A stretch of 64,000 nucleotides of DNA. It comes from Bacillus infantis (GTDB lineage: Bacteria > Bacillota > Bacilli > Bacillales > Cytobacillaceae). The translations under genes were made by a program, and so were the position numbers. The stretch covers positions 1 to 64,000 of the forward strand of contig NZ_JAIVAP010000012.1 in NCBI RefSeq assembly GCF_020171945.1, given 5' to 3'. The notes beneath the pieces are model-generated. The model had not been told where the DNA came from. It was given only the letters and a program-made list of their open reading frames with translations, and made no database searches. Of this stretch, positions 52,086-60,843 are shown in pieces. How positions within the stretch are numbered: position 1 is the stretch's first letter; each line of letters begins with the position of its first letter.

Positions 52086-52368
52086 CTATTCCCACACCTC
52101 TTTAATCAATGTCGTTAATATACTTATAAAACAAATGAATTATAGCATTAAAGCATATGGATGCAAAGCGATTCTAGCCGGTATCAGCAGGCAAATTTGG
52201 AGAGCGGCTGAACATATGCCTTTTTTGTAGCATTCGATCAAATCCGGTTGGCTATTCGCCGGCCGCCCAAACAGCCAATTTCCAGTTTCCTGCCTGTTAA
52301 AAAAGGAATTTTCAGCAGCTGTCCCGAATTATTTGAAGTAGAATCGAGAAGGAAAAGGAGAGACGTAA

Positions 52369-53334
52369 ATGAAATGGCAGACAAGAGTAACGGAATTATT
52401 GGAGATACAGTACCCGATCATTCAGGGAGGCCTTGCCCATCTTGCATATTCTGAGCTTGCCGGAGCTGTTTCCAATGCAGGCGGGCTGGGTCAGATAACG
52501 GCCATGTCGCTGCCTTCACCGGAGGAGCTTAAGAAGGAAATCAGAAAGGTCAAGAAAATAACGGAAAGGCCTTTTGGCGTCAATTTTGCCATCGGGCAGC
52601 ACGGCAGGCCATTTGAAGACTTCCTCGAAGCAGCGCTTCAGGAGGGTGTCCCTGTCATCTCCATGACGGGCGGGAATCCTGCCCCGATTTTTGAAATGCT
52701 GAAGGGGTCGGATGTCAAAAAGCTTGTGCTTGTGGCGGCAAGAAGGCAGGCTGTTAAAGCAGAGGAACTTGGCGCGGATGCCGTAATGGTTGTCGGGCAG
52801 GAAGGGGGAGGGCATCTTGGAAGGACAGATACCGGAACGATGGTGCTTGTTCCCCAGGTTTCAGATGCTGTGTCGATTCCTGTGATCGCCTCTGGCGGGA
52901 TTGGCGACGGAAGGGGCCTGATGGCTGCCTTGAGCCTTGGTGCGGAAGGAATTGAAATGGGCACTAGATTTGTGGCAACAGAGGAATGCGTGCATGCTTC
53001 AAAGCTGTATAAAGAAAAGCTTGTCGGGGGCTCGGAAAACGACACACTCGTCATTAAACGTTCGATCGGGGCACCGGCGAGGGTCATTGCCAATTCATGG
53101 GCAAATAGGATTTTGGAAATTGAAAGGAATAATGGAAGTTATGAAGAACTGAAGGATTATATAAGCGGGCAGGCAAACAAGCGCTATATCCATAATGGCT
53201 CTGAAGATGAAGGATTTGCCTGGGCAGGGCAGGTGATGGGCCTGATCAGGGATATTCCTTCAGCGGGAGATCTTGTCAGCAGGATAATCAAAGAAGCAGA
53301 AGATATCCGGCGCTCATGGGCAGACTGGGACTAG
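52369..53334 (+). CDS. FMN-dependent nitronate monooxygenase family protein
   Basis: The 321-residue TIM-barrel flavoprotein has P-I-I-Q-G-G near 16, GGLGQI, PFGVNF, the EGGGHLGR motif with the catalytic His near 144, and the phosphate-binding ASGGIGDG near 172. Members oxidise alkyl nitronates (2-nitropropane dioxygenase) or act as enoyl-ACP reductases (FabK-like). The absence of neighbouring fatty-acid genes favours the former. AAAGGAGAG precedes the ATG. Cytoplasmic. Confidence 0.85.
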   Translation: MKWQTRVTELLEIQYPIIQGGLAHLAYSELAGAVSNAGGLGQITAMSLPSPEELKKEIRKVKKITERPFGVNFAIGQHGRPFEDFLEAALQEGVPVISMTGGNPAPIFEMLKGSDVKKLVLVAARRQAVKAEELGADAVMVVGQEGGGHLGRTDTGTMVLVPQVSDAVSIPVIASGGIGDGRGLMAALSLGAEGIEMGTRFVATEECVHASKLYKEKLVGGSENDTLVIKRSIGAPARVIANSWANRILEIERNNGSYEELKDYISGQANKRYIHNGSEDEGFAWAGQVMGLIRDIPSAGDLVSRIIKEAEDIRRSWADWD

Positions 53335-53397
53335 AATTGCAAAATTTTCTTGTACTGGTTAAAATCAGCTAAGATGCTTGAAGAGGAGTGAACATCT

Positions 53398-53670
53398 TTG
53401 GAATATCAGTATCCAATCGACCCGGATTGGTCGACAGAAGAAATTGTAGACGTGATAAAGTTCTTTGAAAGCGTTGAAGCCGCTTATGAAAAAGGGGTCG
53501 ACAGGGAGATCCTTATGGATTCCTACCGCCGCTTTAAAGAGATTGTACCAGGCAAGGCTCAGGAAAAGACAGTCTGCAGCGAATTTGAAGAGACAAGCGG
53601 GTATTCGCCATACCGTTCCGTCAAAGCAGCCAAAAAGGCAAAAGCCGGAGATAAAGTTAAAATGAAGTGA
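53398..53670 (+). CDS. yktA: UPF0223 protein YktA
   Basis: The 90-residue protein matches UPF0223: [21 protein letters not shown], then Y-E-K-G-V-D and [23 protein letters not shown], ending in a Lys-rich tail. It is a small helical protein with known structure in B. subtilis but no function. The TTG start follows AGAGGAG. It is convergent with yktB, the conserved arrangement. Confidence 0.9.
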   Translation: MEYQYPIDPDWSTEEIVDVIKFFESVEAAYEKGVDREILMDSYRRFKEIVPGKAQEKTVCSEFEETSGYSPYRSVKAAKKAKAGDKVKMK

Positions 53671-53671
53671 A

Positions 53672-53710
53672 CAAAAGAACCTGCATCGATCAGATGCAGG
53701 TTCTTTTGGC
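53672..53710. terminator. Terminator between yktA and yktB
   Basis: A 16-bp perfect stem CAAAAGAACCTGCATC/GATGCAGGTTCTTTTG with a GATCA loop. Confidence 0.92.
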
Positions 53711-53731
53711 AGTTTGGGCGTCTGGAGCTGT

Positions 53732-54352
53732 TTATGCCATTTTGTATAGGGGTAATAGATTTTTAAATACAGAATCAGCTTTCTGCAGGAATTCCTCAGA
53801 GCTGAGCTTGATGGCTTCTTCACGCGGTATGTTGACACCGCAGAGGATTTCCGCCTTTTTAACGTTTTCCAGGCGGTCGAACATGGCCTCAAGGTCTTCC
53901 TTGTCCAGGGAATTGTGAGAAACGGCGCCAGGCTTTGTGTGATCTCCTGACCATACATAGCTGCCGGGGATGCTGCTGTAAATTTCGCTTAAGTTTTTCT
54001 TTAATGCGGCCCCGAGTTCCTTTTTGTTGGGCGCTTCGTAAATGGTGGCAAACCAAATGAATACATGGCTTTCCCATAATCCGATCTGAAAATGGGGGAG
54101 CATTTTATATCCTCTTGGATTAGCCGCAAAGGCAACCCAGGTATCATTTGGCGGATTGATTGTCCTTCTGGCATGCTTGGCAACATGGGGATGCATTTCA
54201 TCTCCTGTAAGAGCTGATAAGCCCGGTGCAAAATAGCTGCCCAGCTCTTCAAGCTTTGGACGGATATTTTCTTTTAAACTATCCATTCTTTCTTCCAGTC
54301 CATCTATTTTAAAAACATCGAAGTCTGCGTTGGAAAAGCCGCTGAATGGCAT
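53732..54352 (-). CDS. yktB: UPF0637/DUF1054 protein YktB
   Basis: The 206-residue protein matches YktB: FSNADFDVFKIDGLEERM, HVAKHARRTINPPNDTWVAF, GYKMLPHFQIGLWESHVFIWFA. Its structure is known in the family, its function not. ATG 54352 is chosen because AGGAGGTT is 6 nt upstream, trimming 13 residues from the longest frame. It is divergent from ykzI. Confidence 0.9.
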   Translation of the reverse strand: MPFSGFSNADFDVFKIDGLEERMDSLKENIRPKLEELGSYFAPGLSALTGDEMHPHVAKHARRTINPPNDTWVAFAANPRGYKMLPHFQIGLWESHVFIWFATIYEAPNKKELGAALKKNLSEIYSSIPGSYVWSGDHTKPGAVSHNSLDKEDLEAMFDRLENVKKAEILCGVNIPREEAIKLSSEEFLQKADSVFKNLLPLYKMA

Positions 54353-54545
54353 ATGTATAACCTCCTGCTGATTTTGGCAACATTGTAGCACAGGGCAGGG
54401 AAAAGAGGAAATGAACAGCTTCGGACCTATTTATTTACAGACAATGGGTATCTGCACAATTTTGTTGCAACTGCTTTGAGGCCCTCATATTATAATAAAA
54501 AAGATATCTGAAAATTCAACCAAAATCGGAAGGGGTGCAAGATTC

Positions 54546-54740
54546 ATGAAACAATTGATGAATTCTGTGAAGAAAAAAGCCGGTGAAAAGGAAAGAACCG
54601 CCGTACTGAGGCTTGAAATGGATTATGAACTGGCGACGCTTTTTGAAGCAATGGGCGAAAATAATGAGAGTGTCAAAATCAGATCAAAACAAAAGCTCGA
54701 AAGGATACGTGAAGAGCTGGTTAGGCTTAAAGCTCTGTAA
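54546..54740 (+). CDS. ykzI: YkzI-type small helical protein
   Basis: The 64-residue highly charged protein (MKQLMNSVKKKAGEKE, then LRLEMDYELATLFEAMGENN and SKQKLERIREEL) is predicted all-helical and soluble. It lies between yktB and yktC as in B. subtilis, where the corresponding gene is ykzI. AAGGGGTGC precedes the ATG. Function unknown. Confidence 0.78.
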   Translation: MKQLMNSVKKKAGEKERTAVLRLEMDYELATLFEAMGENNESVKIRSKQKLERIREELVRLKAL

Positions 54741-54801
54741 GTGAAAGGCTCCGGCAATTATTCGAATATATATATAAAGTTCCATTTAAAAAGGAGAAAA
54801 A

Positions 54802-54840
54802 ATGTCAGAATGGTCAACTGAATACATCTATAGGAAATAA
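54802..54840 (+). CDS. Possible 12-residue leader peptide
   Basis: MSEWSTEYIYRK is preceded by AAGGAG at 5-nt spacing, and its stop codon is directly followed by an 11-bp terminator-like hairpin (54841-54875). The layout, short ORF then terminator, is that of a leader peptide/attenuator. There is no run of a single amino acid to suggest which metabolite would be sensed. Confidence 0.35.
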   Translation: MSEWSTEYIYRK

Positions 54841-54883
54841 AAACGGGCTCCCGGGAATATGGCTGGAGTCCGTTTAATATTTT
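54841..54883 (+). terminator. Terminator-like hairpin after the mini-ORF
   Basis: AAACGGGCTCC pairs with GGAGTCCGTTT (one G-T) around 13 nt, followed by AATATTTTT. Confidence 0.65.
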
Positions 54884-54937
54884 TCCGGAAGGGAAAAAAG
54901 AATGATATTGCTTAATAGAGTGGTGCGGGGGGACGCT

Positions 54938-54967
54938 ATGCTTGAGAAGTTCCTGCATTTCCGATAA
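54938..54967 (+). CDS. Possible 9-residue mini-ORF before yktC
   Basis: MLEKFLHFR follows GGGGGG at 5 nt and is followed 17 nt later by a second GC-rich hairpin. It echoes the preceding mini-ORF/terminator pair. The ribosome site is poor, so this is tentative. Confidence 0.2.
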   Translation: MLEKFLHFR

Positions 54968-54984
54968 TCTTATCATTAATATAC

Positions 54985-55024
54985 GGCCGGGCCCCTGGGG
55001 GCAGTCAGCTGGAGCCCGGCCTTT
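54985..55024 (+). terminator. GC-rich hairpin upstream of yktC
   Basis: GGCCGGGC (54985-54992) and GCCCGGCC (55014-55021) form a perfect 8-bp stem followed by TTT, 16 nt before the yktC start and close to its ribosome site. Confidence 0.55.
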
Positions 55025-55039
55025 ACGGAGGAAAGAGAA

Positions 55040-55840
55040 ATGATGAACTGGGATCATATTGATGAAAAAGCAAAAGAATGGGTTAAAGAAGCCGGGAAGC
55101 GGATCAAGGATTCTTTTAAGAAAACGCTGACCATTGAAACGAAATCCAACCGCAATGATCTTGTGACTGACATCGACCAGGCCACCGAGCAGTTCTTTAT
55201 TAAAAAAATCAATGATACATATCCTGAGCACCGCATTTTTGGCGAAGAAGGATTTGGCGACAAAATAGAGGATCTGGATGGAGTAGTATGGATCATTGAC
55301 CCGATTGATGGAACGATGAATTTTGTTCATCAGCAAAGGAATTTCGCCATTTCAATCGGGATATATGAAGATGGGGTTGGAAAAATCGGCCTTATTTACG
55401 ATGTGGTCCATGATGAGCTTTATCATGCTTTCCAGGGAAAAGGCGCCTATCTGGACGATATGCAAATTCCTAGACTTAAAGAAGCAAGTGTCCAGGATGC
55501 AATCATAGGGCTGAATGCGACCTGGGTCACTGAAAACAAACGGATCGACCCCAGCCTGCTGGCTCCGCTTGTCAGGGATGTGAGAGGCACCCGTTCATAC
55601 GGTTCTGCCGCTATTGAAATGGCCTATGTTGCAACAGGCCGCATCGATGCATATATTTCACTGAGGCTGGCCCCTTGGGACTTCGCTGGAGGAAATATCC
55701 TCATAACCGAATTGGGAGGCAAAGCCACTACCCTTAAAGGGGAAGACCTGAACCTGTTAGAGCAAAGCTCAGTTTTCATCTGCAAGCCTGGCCTGCATGA
55801 AAAGATCCTGAGGGACTATTTGCATAATGGCAGCTGGTGA
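55040..55840 (+). CDS. yktC: Inositol monophosphatase family protein YktC
   Basis: The 266-residue Mg2+-dependent phosphatase of the IMPase/SuhB family has GEEGFGD near 70, the metal motif WIIDPIDGTMNFV near 90-102, and APWDFAGG near 213. It hydrolyses inositol 1-phosphate and can act on NADP or fructose bisphosphate in relatives. GGAGG lies 8 nt before the ATG. The preceding hairpin may control its expression. It overlaps the GNAT gene downstream by 14 nt, so the pair is translationally coupled. Confidence 0.9.
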   Translation: MMNWDHIDEKAKEWVKEAGKRIKDSFKKTLTIETKSNRNDLVTDIDQATEQFFIKKINDTYPEHRIFGEEGFGDKIEDLDGVVWIIDPIDGTMNFVHQQRNFAISIGIYEDGVGKIGLIYDVVHDELYHAFQGKGAYLDDMQIPRLKEASVQDAIIGLNATWVTENKRIDPSLLAPLVRDVRGTRSYGSAAIEMAYVATGRIDAYISLRLAPWDFAGGNILITELGGKATTLKGEDLNLLEQSSVFICKPGLHEKILRDYLHNGSW

Positions 55841-56297
55841 GATCAGCTCAAGGAGCCTTTCAGCCGGTGACTATGCTTTTTTTCAATTACTGGCTGACCA
55901 TTCAGCAGAATGGATGGTGCATGAGACACAGGGGAGAGGTATTGAGGAATATATAGAGGAATATTCGGAACTAAATGGAGAATGGAGAGTGTGGGAAAAG
56001 GATGGTGAAAGGGCGGGTATTACCTTCCACGTAACAAGGGCCCCTTCAAACCACAAGCCTTGGATCGGGACTCTCCTCGTTGATCCGGACAGAAGGGGGG
56101 CAGGCATTGGCCGCGGGATCATCTCGGCAATTGCGGAAGAATTGTCTGCAGAGCATAAAGCAGTATTTGCCGCTGTTCCTGCGAGTGAATACGGCTGGGT
56201 GGAGTTTCTTTCGGAGAGCGGCTTTGAGCAGTATAAGTCCGAAAAAGATGAAGGAGGCAAAGAGCACCTCCTTTTACTGAGGCCTCTTCAGGCATGA
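55827..56297 (+). CDS. GNAT family N-acetyltransferase
   Basis: The 156-residue protein has the acetyl-CoA motif A region GTLLVDPDRRGAGIGRGIISA near 85-105 (R-G-x-G-I-G) and a C-terminal GFEQYKSEKD typical of GNAT ends. Acceptor substrate unknown. It starts within the yktC coding end, in another frame, with no independent promoter evident. A degenerate repeat-family copy begins about 12 nt after the stop. Confidence 0.82.
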   Translation: MAAGEISSRSLSAGDYAFFQLLADHSAEWMVHETQGRGIEEYIEEYSELNGEWRVWEKDGERAGITFHVTRAPSNHKPWIGTLLVDPDRRGAGIGRGIISAIAEELSAEHKAVFAAVPASEYGWVEFLSESGFEQYKSEKDEGGKEHLLLLRPLQA

Positions 56298-56309
56298 AGT
56301 GCATCAGAC

Positions 56310-56420
56310 TAAGAAAACGCAAGCCCCCTGGCCGTCCTAAAAGGAACACAGACTAAGGGCGCCACCCCATGCGGCAGCGTCATGGCCAGCTTCCTGTGAC
56401 CTCGAGGGGGCAGGCGCTGT
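56310..56420 (+). repeat. Structured intergenic repeat, diverged long form (locus E)
   Basis: In the direction of the GNAT gene it starts AAGAAAACGCAAGCCCCC. It keeps GGAACACAGAC-TAAGG, a GCCAC-CCCAT-GCGGC hairpin, the second hairpin GGCCAGC-TTCCT-GTGACC and the final CTCGAGGGGGCAGGCGC. It is the most diverged copy and lacks the long inner stem. Confidence 0.7.
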
Positions 56421-56467
56421 TAGACGGTAGCCAACTTCAGAAAAATACTTTCTTATCCTTTAAAAAA

Positions 56468-56495
56468 GAAGCCGGCTCCCCAATGGGCCGGCTTC
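56468..56495 (-). terminator. Terminator of ylaF
   Basis: GAAGCCGGC/GCCGGCTTC with a 10-nt loop; the minus strand continues with TTTTTTA. Confidence 0.88.
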
Positions 56496-56511
56496 TTCGC
56501 TGGTTCTATGT

Positions 56512-56697
56512 TTATAATAACCCGTTTTCGCGCATTTTCTTCTTTGTTTTAAACCCGAAGCCCATCACAAGCACAAGGGCTGCAATGCAGGCCAATACGC
56601 CGAATACGCTTTTCTCGGCAATCGATATGCCGACACCCATGATGCAGGCTGCGGCTGCCACGGCAAAGAATAATAAAGGCCACTTAATGTTTTTCAA
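56512..56697 (-). CDS. ylaF: YlaF-type small membrane protein
   Basis: The 61-residue protein has two TM helices (about 6-27 and 30-48) and a basic tail (GFKTKKKMRENGLL), as in B. subtilis YlaF, and sits upstream and divergent from typA as there. The TTG start has GGAGGTGG about 8 nt upstream. Function unknown. Confidence 0.8.
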   Translation of the reverse strand: MKNIKWPLLFFAVAAAACIMGVGISIAEKSVFGVLACIAALVLVMGFGFKTKKKMRENGLL

Positions 56698-56959
56698 AAG
56701 AATCCACCTCCCAAAAGTTTAACCGGAACCAGGCATCTGAAGAGTCACTTAAAATATACGCAAGCCCAGGATTGAACAATGAAAATGTATATGAAGCCCA
56801 GTCTTAAGGTATAGTGTAGATATGTGTTCTTTTCTTTAAAATATATTTTACACAAAAAACTTTTAGTTTACCACTGTCATTATGGTATAATGTTTTAGTT
56901 GTGATTGTTTATAAAGCTTTAAAATAAATTAGCTTAGAATATAGCTAGGAGTGAATTTT

Positions 56960-58798
56960 TTGAAAATCAGAGAAGATCTTCGCAATATCGCGATTATTGC
57001 CCACGTTGACCACGGAAAAACAACACTTGTTGACCAGCTGCTGAAGCAGTCAGGAACTTTCCGGACTAATGAGCATGTGGAAGAACGTGCGATGGATTCC
57101 AATGACCTTGAAAGAGAGCGCGGAATTACCATCCTGGCTAAAAATACAGCCATCCAGTACAAAGATACAAGGATCAATATCCTCGATACACCGGGCCACG
57201 CTGACTTTGGCGGCGAGGTTGAGCGTATCATGAAAATGGTTGACGGTGTTCTGCTTGTTGTCGACGCATATGAAGGCTGTATGCCGCAGACGCGCTTTGT
57301 ATTGAAAAAAGCGCTTGAACAGAATCTGACTCCAATTGTTGTTGTCAACAAAATTGACCGTGACTTTGCACGTCCCGCTGAAGTAATCGACGAAGTCATT
57401 GACCTGTTCATCGAGCTTGATGCCAATGAAGAACAGCTTGAGTTCCCTGTCATTTATGCATCTGCCATCAATGGAACAGCAAGTACAAATCCTGAAAAGC
57501 AGGATGAAAACATGCAGTCCCTTTATGATGCGATTGTAGACCATATTCCTGCACCGGTTGATAACAGTGAAGAACACCTTCAATTCCAGGTTGCCCTTCT
57601 TGACTATAACGACTATGTCGGAAGAATCGGAATCGGCCGTGTTTTCCGCGGAACCATGCAGGTTGGCCAGCAGGTTGCACTCATGAAGCTTGACGGAAGT
57701 GTAAAACAATTCCGTGTAAGCAAAATATTTGGCTTCTTCGGTCTGAAGCGCCAGGAAATCCAGGAAGCGAAGGCAGGCGACCTGATCGCCGTTTCCGGAA
57801 TGGAAGATATCAATGTAGGGGAAACCGTTACACCTGTTGAGCATCAGGAAGCCCTTCCTGTCCTCCGCATCGACGAGCCCACACTGCAGATGACATTCCT
57901 GGTCAATAACAGTCCATTCGCAGGAAGAGAAGGCAAATTTGTTACATCACGTAAAATTGAAGAAAGGCTTCGTGCCCAGCTTCAGACAGATGTAAGTCTT
58001 CGGGTTGAGAACACTGAATCACCGGATGCGTGGGTCGTGTCAGGGCGCGGTGAGCTTCATCTATCCATCCTGATTGAAAATATGAGACGTGAAGGCTATG
58101 AACTTCAGGTATCAAAGCCAGAGGTCATCGTAAAAGTAATCGACGGCGTAAGATGCGAGCCTGTTGAGCGCGTCCAGATCGATGTTCCTGAGGAGCATAC
58201 TGGTTCAATTATGGAATCAATCGGTGCCCGCAAAGGCGAAATGCTTGATATGATCAATAACGGCAGCGGCCAGGTCCGCCTGATCTTTAACGTTCCTGCG
58301 CGCGGCCTGATCGGCTATACAACAGAATTCCTGACGCTTACACGCGGATATGGAATCATTAACCATTCCTTTGACAGCTATCAGCCAATGGCACAGGGCC
58401 AGGTCGGCGGAAGGCGCCAGGGTGTTCTTGTATCCATGGAAAGCGGAAAAGCCTCTACCTACGGAATCATGCAAGTTGAAGACAGAGGAATCATCTTCCT
58501 GGAAGCCGGAACAGAAATCTATGAAGGCATGATCGTTGGAGAACATACTCGTGAGAATGACATCACTGTCAATATCACGAAAGTAAAACAGGCTACCAAT
58601 ATCCGTTCTGCCAATAAAGACCAGACTGCCACTATGAAGAAGCCGCGGATCATGACGCTTGAAGAAGCGCTTGAATATCTGAATGATGATGAGTACTGCG
58701 AAGTGACTCCGGAATCCATCCGCCTCCGCAAGAAAATTCTGGATAAGAACGAACGCGAACGGATTGCTAAAAAGAAGAAATACGCTGAAACGAACTAA
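56960..58798 (+). CDS. typA: Ribosome-associated GTPase TypA/BipA
   Basis: The 612-residue translational GTPase has the P-loop [10 protein letters not shown] near 13-22, RGIT switch [16 protein letters not shown]-like domains II, III and V, and a C-terminal BipA-specific domain. It binds ribosomes and aids 50S assembly and stress or cold adaptation. TTG 56960 is chosen (AGGAG 8 nt upstream, start then [12 protein letters not shown] like the family); the GTG at 56951 overlaps the ribosome site. It heads a run with ylaH and a small gene. Confidence 0.96.
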   Translation: MKIREDLRNIAIIAHVDHGKTTLVDQLLKQSGTFRTNEHVEERAMDSNDLERERGITILAKNTAIQYKDTRINILDTPGHADFGGEVERIMKMVDGVLLVVDAYEGCMPQTRFVLKKALEQNLTPIVVVNKIDRDFARPAEVIDEVIDLFIELDANEEQLEFPVIYASAINGTASTNPEKQDENMQSLYDAIVDHIPAPVDNSEEHLQFQVALLDYNDYVGRIGIGRVFRGTMQVGQQVALMKLDGSVKQFRVSKIFGFFGLKRQEIQEAKAGDLIAVSGMEDINVGETVTPVEHQEALPVLRIDEPTLQMTFLVNNSPFAGREGKFVTSRKIEERLRAQLQTDVSLRVENTESPDAWVVSGRGELHLSILIENMRREGYELQVSKPEVIVKVIDGVRCEPVERVQIDVPEEHTGSIMESIGARKGEMLDMINNGSGQVRLIFNVPARGLIGYTTEFLTLTRGYGIINHSFDSYQPMAQGQVGGRRQGVLVSMESGKASTYGIMQVEDRGIIFLEAGTEIYEGMIVGEHTRENDITVNITKVKQATNIRSANKDQTATMKKPRIMTLEEALEYLNDDEYCEVTPESIRLRKKILDKNERERIAKKKKYAETN

Positions 58799-58821
58799 GG
58801 CTTTATAAGGAGGAGAGCAAT

Positions 58822-59133
58822 ATGAATGTTGCTGAACGCCTGTCTTTTTTCGCTGCGTTATATAAAGTGGACGAGAATCCCGAGCTGGGCATGTGGCTGC
58901 TTTATATAACCATCATTCTTTTATGTGTAGTCGTATTCAAACTCGGATTCGCCAAAAAGCTCCCGCTGGCTAAGTCAGCTGTTATCTATTTGTTTTTGAT
59001 TCTGGGCTGTACGGTCCTCACCTTTTTGGGAGTTTTCCTTCCAATCGGGGAGGGGCTGGTGGTTGCCGCCCTTATCCTGATCATCTATAAAATCAGGCTG
59101 CATCAGCAGAAAAAACAGGAAGCAGGGATATAG
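58822..59133 (+). CDS. ylaH: YlaH-like membrane protein
   Basis: The 103-residue protein has three TM helices (about 24-42, 52-72, 75-90) and a Lys/Gln-rich tail. It matches YlaH by size and its place directly after typA. AAGGAGGAGAG precedes the ATG, 23 nt after typA, so it is co-transcribed. Function unknown. Confidence 0.85.
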   Translation: MNVAERLSFFAALYKVDENPELGMWLLYITIILLCVVVFKLGFAKKLPLAKSAVIYLFLILGCTVLTFLGVFLPIGEGLVVAALILIIYKIRLHQQKKQEAGI

Positions 59134-59153
59134 CAGCGGGGAGGCGGGTCGAT

Positions 59154-59444
59154 ATGATGAAATCTACGCAGGATTCAATCTATAATTGGCTTACGATTAA
59201 GGTTGTGTGTGATGCGCGGCCGGAGGATACTGCAGCTGCAGATACGGAAGCAATGTTCAAAGCCATTCTGACTGAGGACTTAAAGCTTTCTGAGATTGAG
59301 GCTGTTAAAGAAGCTGATTTTTACACTGTCTTTTTTACAGATAAAAATGAAAGAAGAAGCTTCCGTTTTCCGGCTGAGCTGATCGATGTTATGCTGGACC
59401 AAATCAATGAAGAGCCGGAGAAATACCCGAACTTCCCATTATAA
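59154..59444 (+). CDS. Hypothetical small acidic protein
   Basis: The 96-residue soluble acidic protein (about 20 Asp/Glu) has a predicted beta-alpha pattern (YNWLTIKVVCDARPED, DFYTVFFTDKNERRSFRFPAELID). It starts 20 nt after ylaH with GGGGAGG upstream, so it ends the typA unit. No family recognised. It ends at a strong terminator. Confidence 0.75.
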   Translation: MMKSTQDSIYNWLTIKVVCDARPEDTAAADTEAMFKAILTEDLKLSEIEAVKEADFYTVFFTDKNERRSFRFPAELIDVMLDQINEEPEKYPNFPL

Positions 59445-59445
59445 G

Positions 59446-59481
59446 AAAAACCCGCTTCCCATCAGGGCAAGCGGGTTTTTC
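59446..59481. terminator. Terminator after the typA unit
   Basis: AAAAACCCGCTT/AAGCGGGTTTTT with an 11-nt loop, usable in both directions. Confidence 0.9.
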
Positions 59482-59905
59482 TTATTCCCAGCCAAAAGAA
59501 GCTGGCGAGGACAATGCTGTAGAGTATATGTCCTGCTGTCCATAAACCGAATGCCATCATGTCACCCGGGAGCGGTACCTGCCGCTCTGCCAGCAGGGAG
59601 AGTGGAAAATAGAGCAGGAGGGCAGGAAAAGTGATGGCAAACGACCATATAAAGCATCCCCGCAGTGTAGGGCATTTTCCGGCCTGCAGAATAAGCATCA
59701 GGCAAAAGCTTAACAGCAGAGAAAACAGGAGATGAAAAAAGAATTCAGATGCCCCGCTCCAGCGAATATCTCCCAGCACGGGAATAAAATCGATATTCAG
59801 AAGCAGCACATACACTTTCTTGCCGGTCAATGTTTCAGCGGCCTTTAGGAATAATCCCAAAAAAATGCCTGCTCCTGCCCCGGAGGCAAGGGCGGTTTTT
59901 ACCAT
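59462..59905 (-). CDS. Four-TM membrane protein of unknown function
   Basis: The 147-residue protein has about four TM helices: an N-terminal GAGAGIFLGLFLK segment, a central Phe/Leu-rich pair and a C-terminal LYSIVLASFFWLGI. Its ATG overlaps the last codons of ylaI (ATGGTAA), so it is translated by coupling to ylaI. It may belong to a YqhR-like group, but I am not sure. Confidence 0.72.
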   Translation of the reverse strand: MVKTALASGAGAGIFLGLFLKAAETLTGKKVYVLLLNIDFIPVLGDIRWSGASEFFFHLLFSLLLSFCLMLILQAGKCPTLRGCFIWSFAITFPALLLYFPLSLLAERQVPLPGDMMAFGLWTAGHILYSIVLASFFWLGIRKTRLP

Positions 59906-60099
59906 TCCTCTTCTTCCGTGCGGCTCCGGTAAAGCTTAAAATTGCCTGTGGCGGCCCTTTGGTTGGTCTTTTCCGTTATTCTTTCTTCGCACGGCTTGCA
60001 CATATACGTATGGATTGGCCGGTTACGCAGGCGTTTTGCCTGGAATGATTCATTTTCAATCGATTCTATCTTATCGCAAAGCACACATTTTACTCTCAT
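59899..60099 (-). CDS. ylaI: YlaI (DUF2197) zinc-binding small protein
   Basis: The 66-residue protein has CVLCDKIE at 5-12 and MCKPCEERI near 33-41, two CxxC knuckles for one Zn, followed by a hydrophilic tail ending in TEEEEW. It matches YlaI/DUF2197 by size and location near typA. It overlaps the downstream membrane-protein gene by 7 nt. Function unknown. Confidence 0.85.
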   Translation of the reverse strand: MRVKCVLCDKIESIENESFQAKRLRNRPIHTYMCKPCEERITEKTNQRAATGNFKLYRSRTEEEEW

Positions 60100-60293
60100 A
60101 ATGACACCCCGATTTATTAATAGTAGTTGAATGATCAGAAGAATGAAGCACTGGTCATCGTTGCCAGCCCTCAGCCTATTTTTCAGCCGAACAGAAAAGC
60201 TGCTTATCTATATTGCTTATTTATATTATAGTACAGTTTGGCAAGAGTTTCGAATTAGATTGCACCGGGGGCAGAGCATCTGGGAACGGGTTC

Positions 60294-60322
60294 TTGAAAG
60301 TTGGGGAAAGTCATACTATTAT
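60294..60322 (+). promoter_or_regulatory. Sigma-A promoter of the PNPOx-like gene
   Basis: TTGAAA (60294-60299), 17 nt, TATTAT (60317-60322), 23 nt before the start codon. Confidence 0.6.
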
Positions 60323-60345
60323 AGGACTAAGAGGAGGGGAAAGTA

Positions 60346-60801
60346 ATGGCAAATCAAGTTGAGCCAAGGCTGATCAAGCCCTTATTCGATGAGCTTCAGC
60401 AGGAGCGGTTTGTTACTCTCGCAACAGTAGACCATGAAACAGGCGGCCCGAATGTGAATGCTATATCATGGGTCCTGGCAAAGGATGAAGAAACGATCTG
60501 CTTTGCTATTGACAGCAGATCAAGGATTATTGAAAATATCAAGAGCAACAGGCATGCCGTCATCAATATCATTGCCAATGAATCTACATACTCCATCCAG
60601 GGAGAAGCGGCAGTGAAGCTGGAAAGAATGGAATCTGTCCCCCTCAAGCTGGCACTTGCAGAACTAAAAATCAGTGAAGTAAGGGATGTCATGTTTTATG
60701 GATCAAAAATGACAGCTGATCCCCAATATGATAAAACGTATGACAAAACAGCAGCAGAGAGGCTCGATCAGCAGGTGATGGAGGCCATGAAAAAAGCTTA
60801 G
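60346..60801 (+). CDS. Pyridoxamine 5'-phosphate oxidase-like (split-barrel) protein
   Basis: The 151-residue protein has the FMN-binding split-barrel pattern of the PNPOx-like family: RFVTLATVDHETGGPNVNAISWVLA, then ICFAIDSRSRIIENIKSN and VINIIANESTYSIQGEA. Most short members are flavin or F420/haem-binding oxidoreductases of unknown substrate. GAGGAGGGG precedes the ATG. It may correspond to B. subtilis YlaL, moved relative to phoH. Its stop codon is inside the terminator stem. Confidence 0.8.
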   Translation: MANQVEPRLIKPLFDELQQERFVTLATVDHETGGPNVNAISWVLAKDEETICFAIDSRSRIIENIKSNRHAVINIIANESTYSIQGEAAVKLERMESVPLKLALAELKISEVRDVMFYGSKMTADPQYDKTYDKTAAERLDQQVMEAMKKA

Positions 60802-60826
60802 TCGCGGGACTAAGCTCTTTTTTTTT
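60795..60826 (+). terminator. Terminator overlapping the stop codon of the PNPOx-like gene
   Basis: AGCTTAGTC/GACTAAGCT with a GCGG loop, then C and nine T. The TAG stop lies inside the left arm. Confidence 0.88.
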
Positions 60827-60843
60827 TACAGAAAAACATCTCT

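Noticed and set aside
57050-57844. 264-codon minus-strand ORF inside typA
   Set aside because: Cysteine/His/Phe-rich antisense frame of a highly biased gene; no ribosome site.
60131-60346. 71-codon ORF before the PNPOx-like gene
   Set aside because: No ribosome site, atypical composition, and it covers a good promoter for the next gene.
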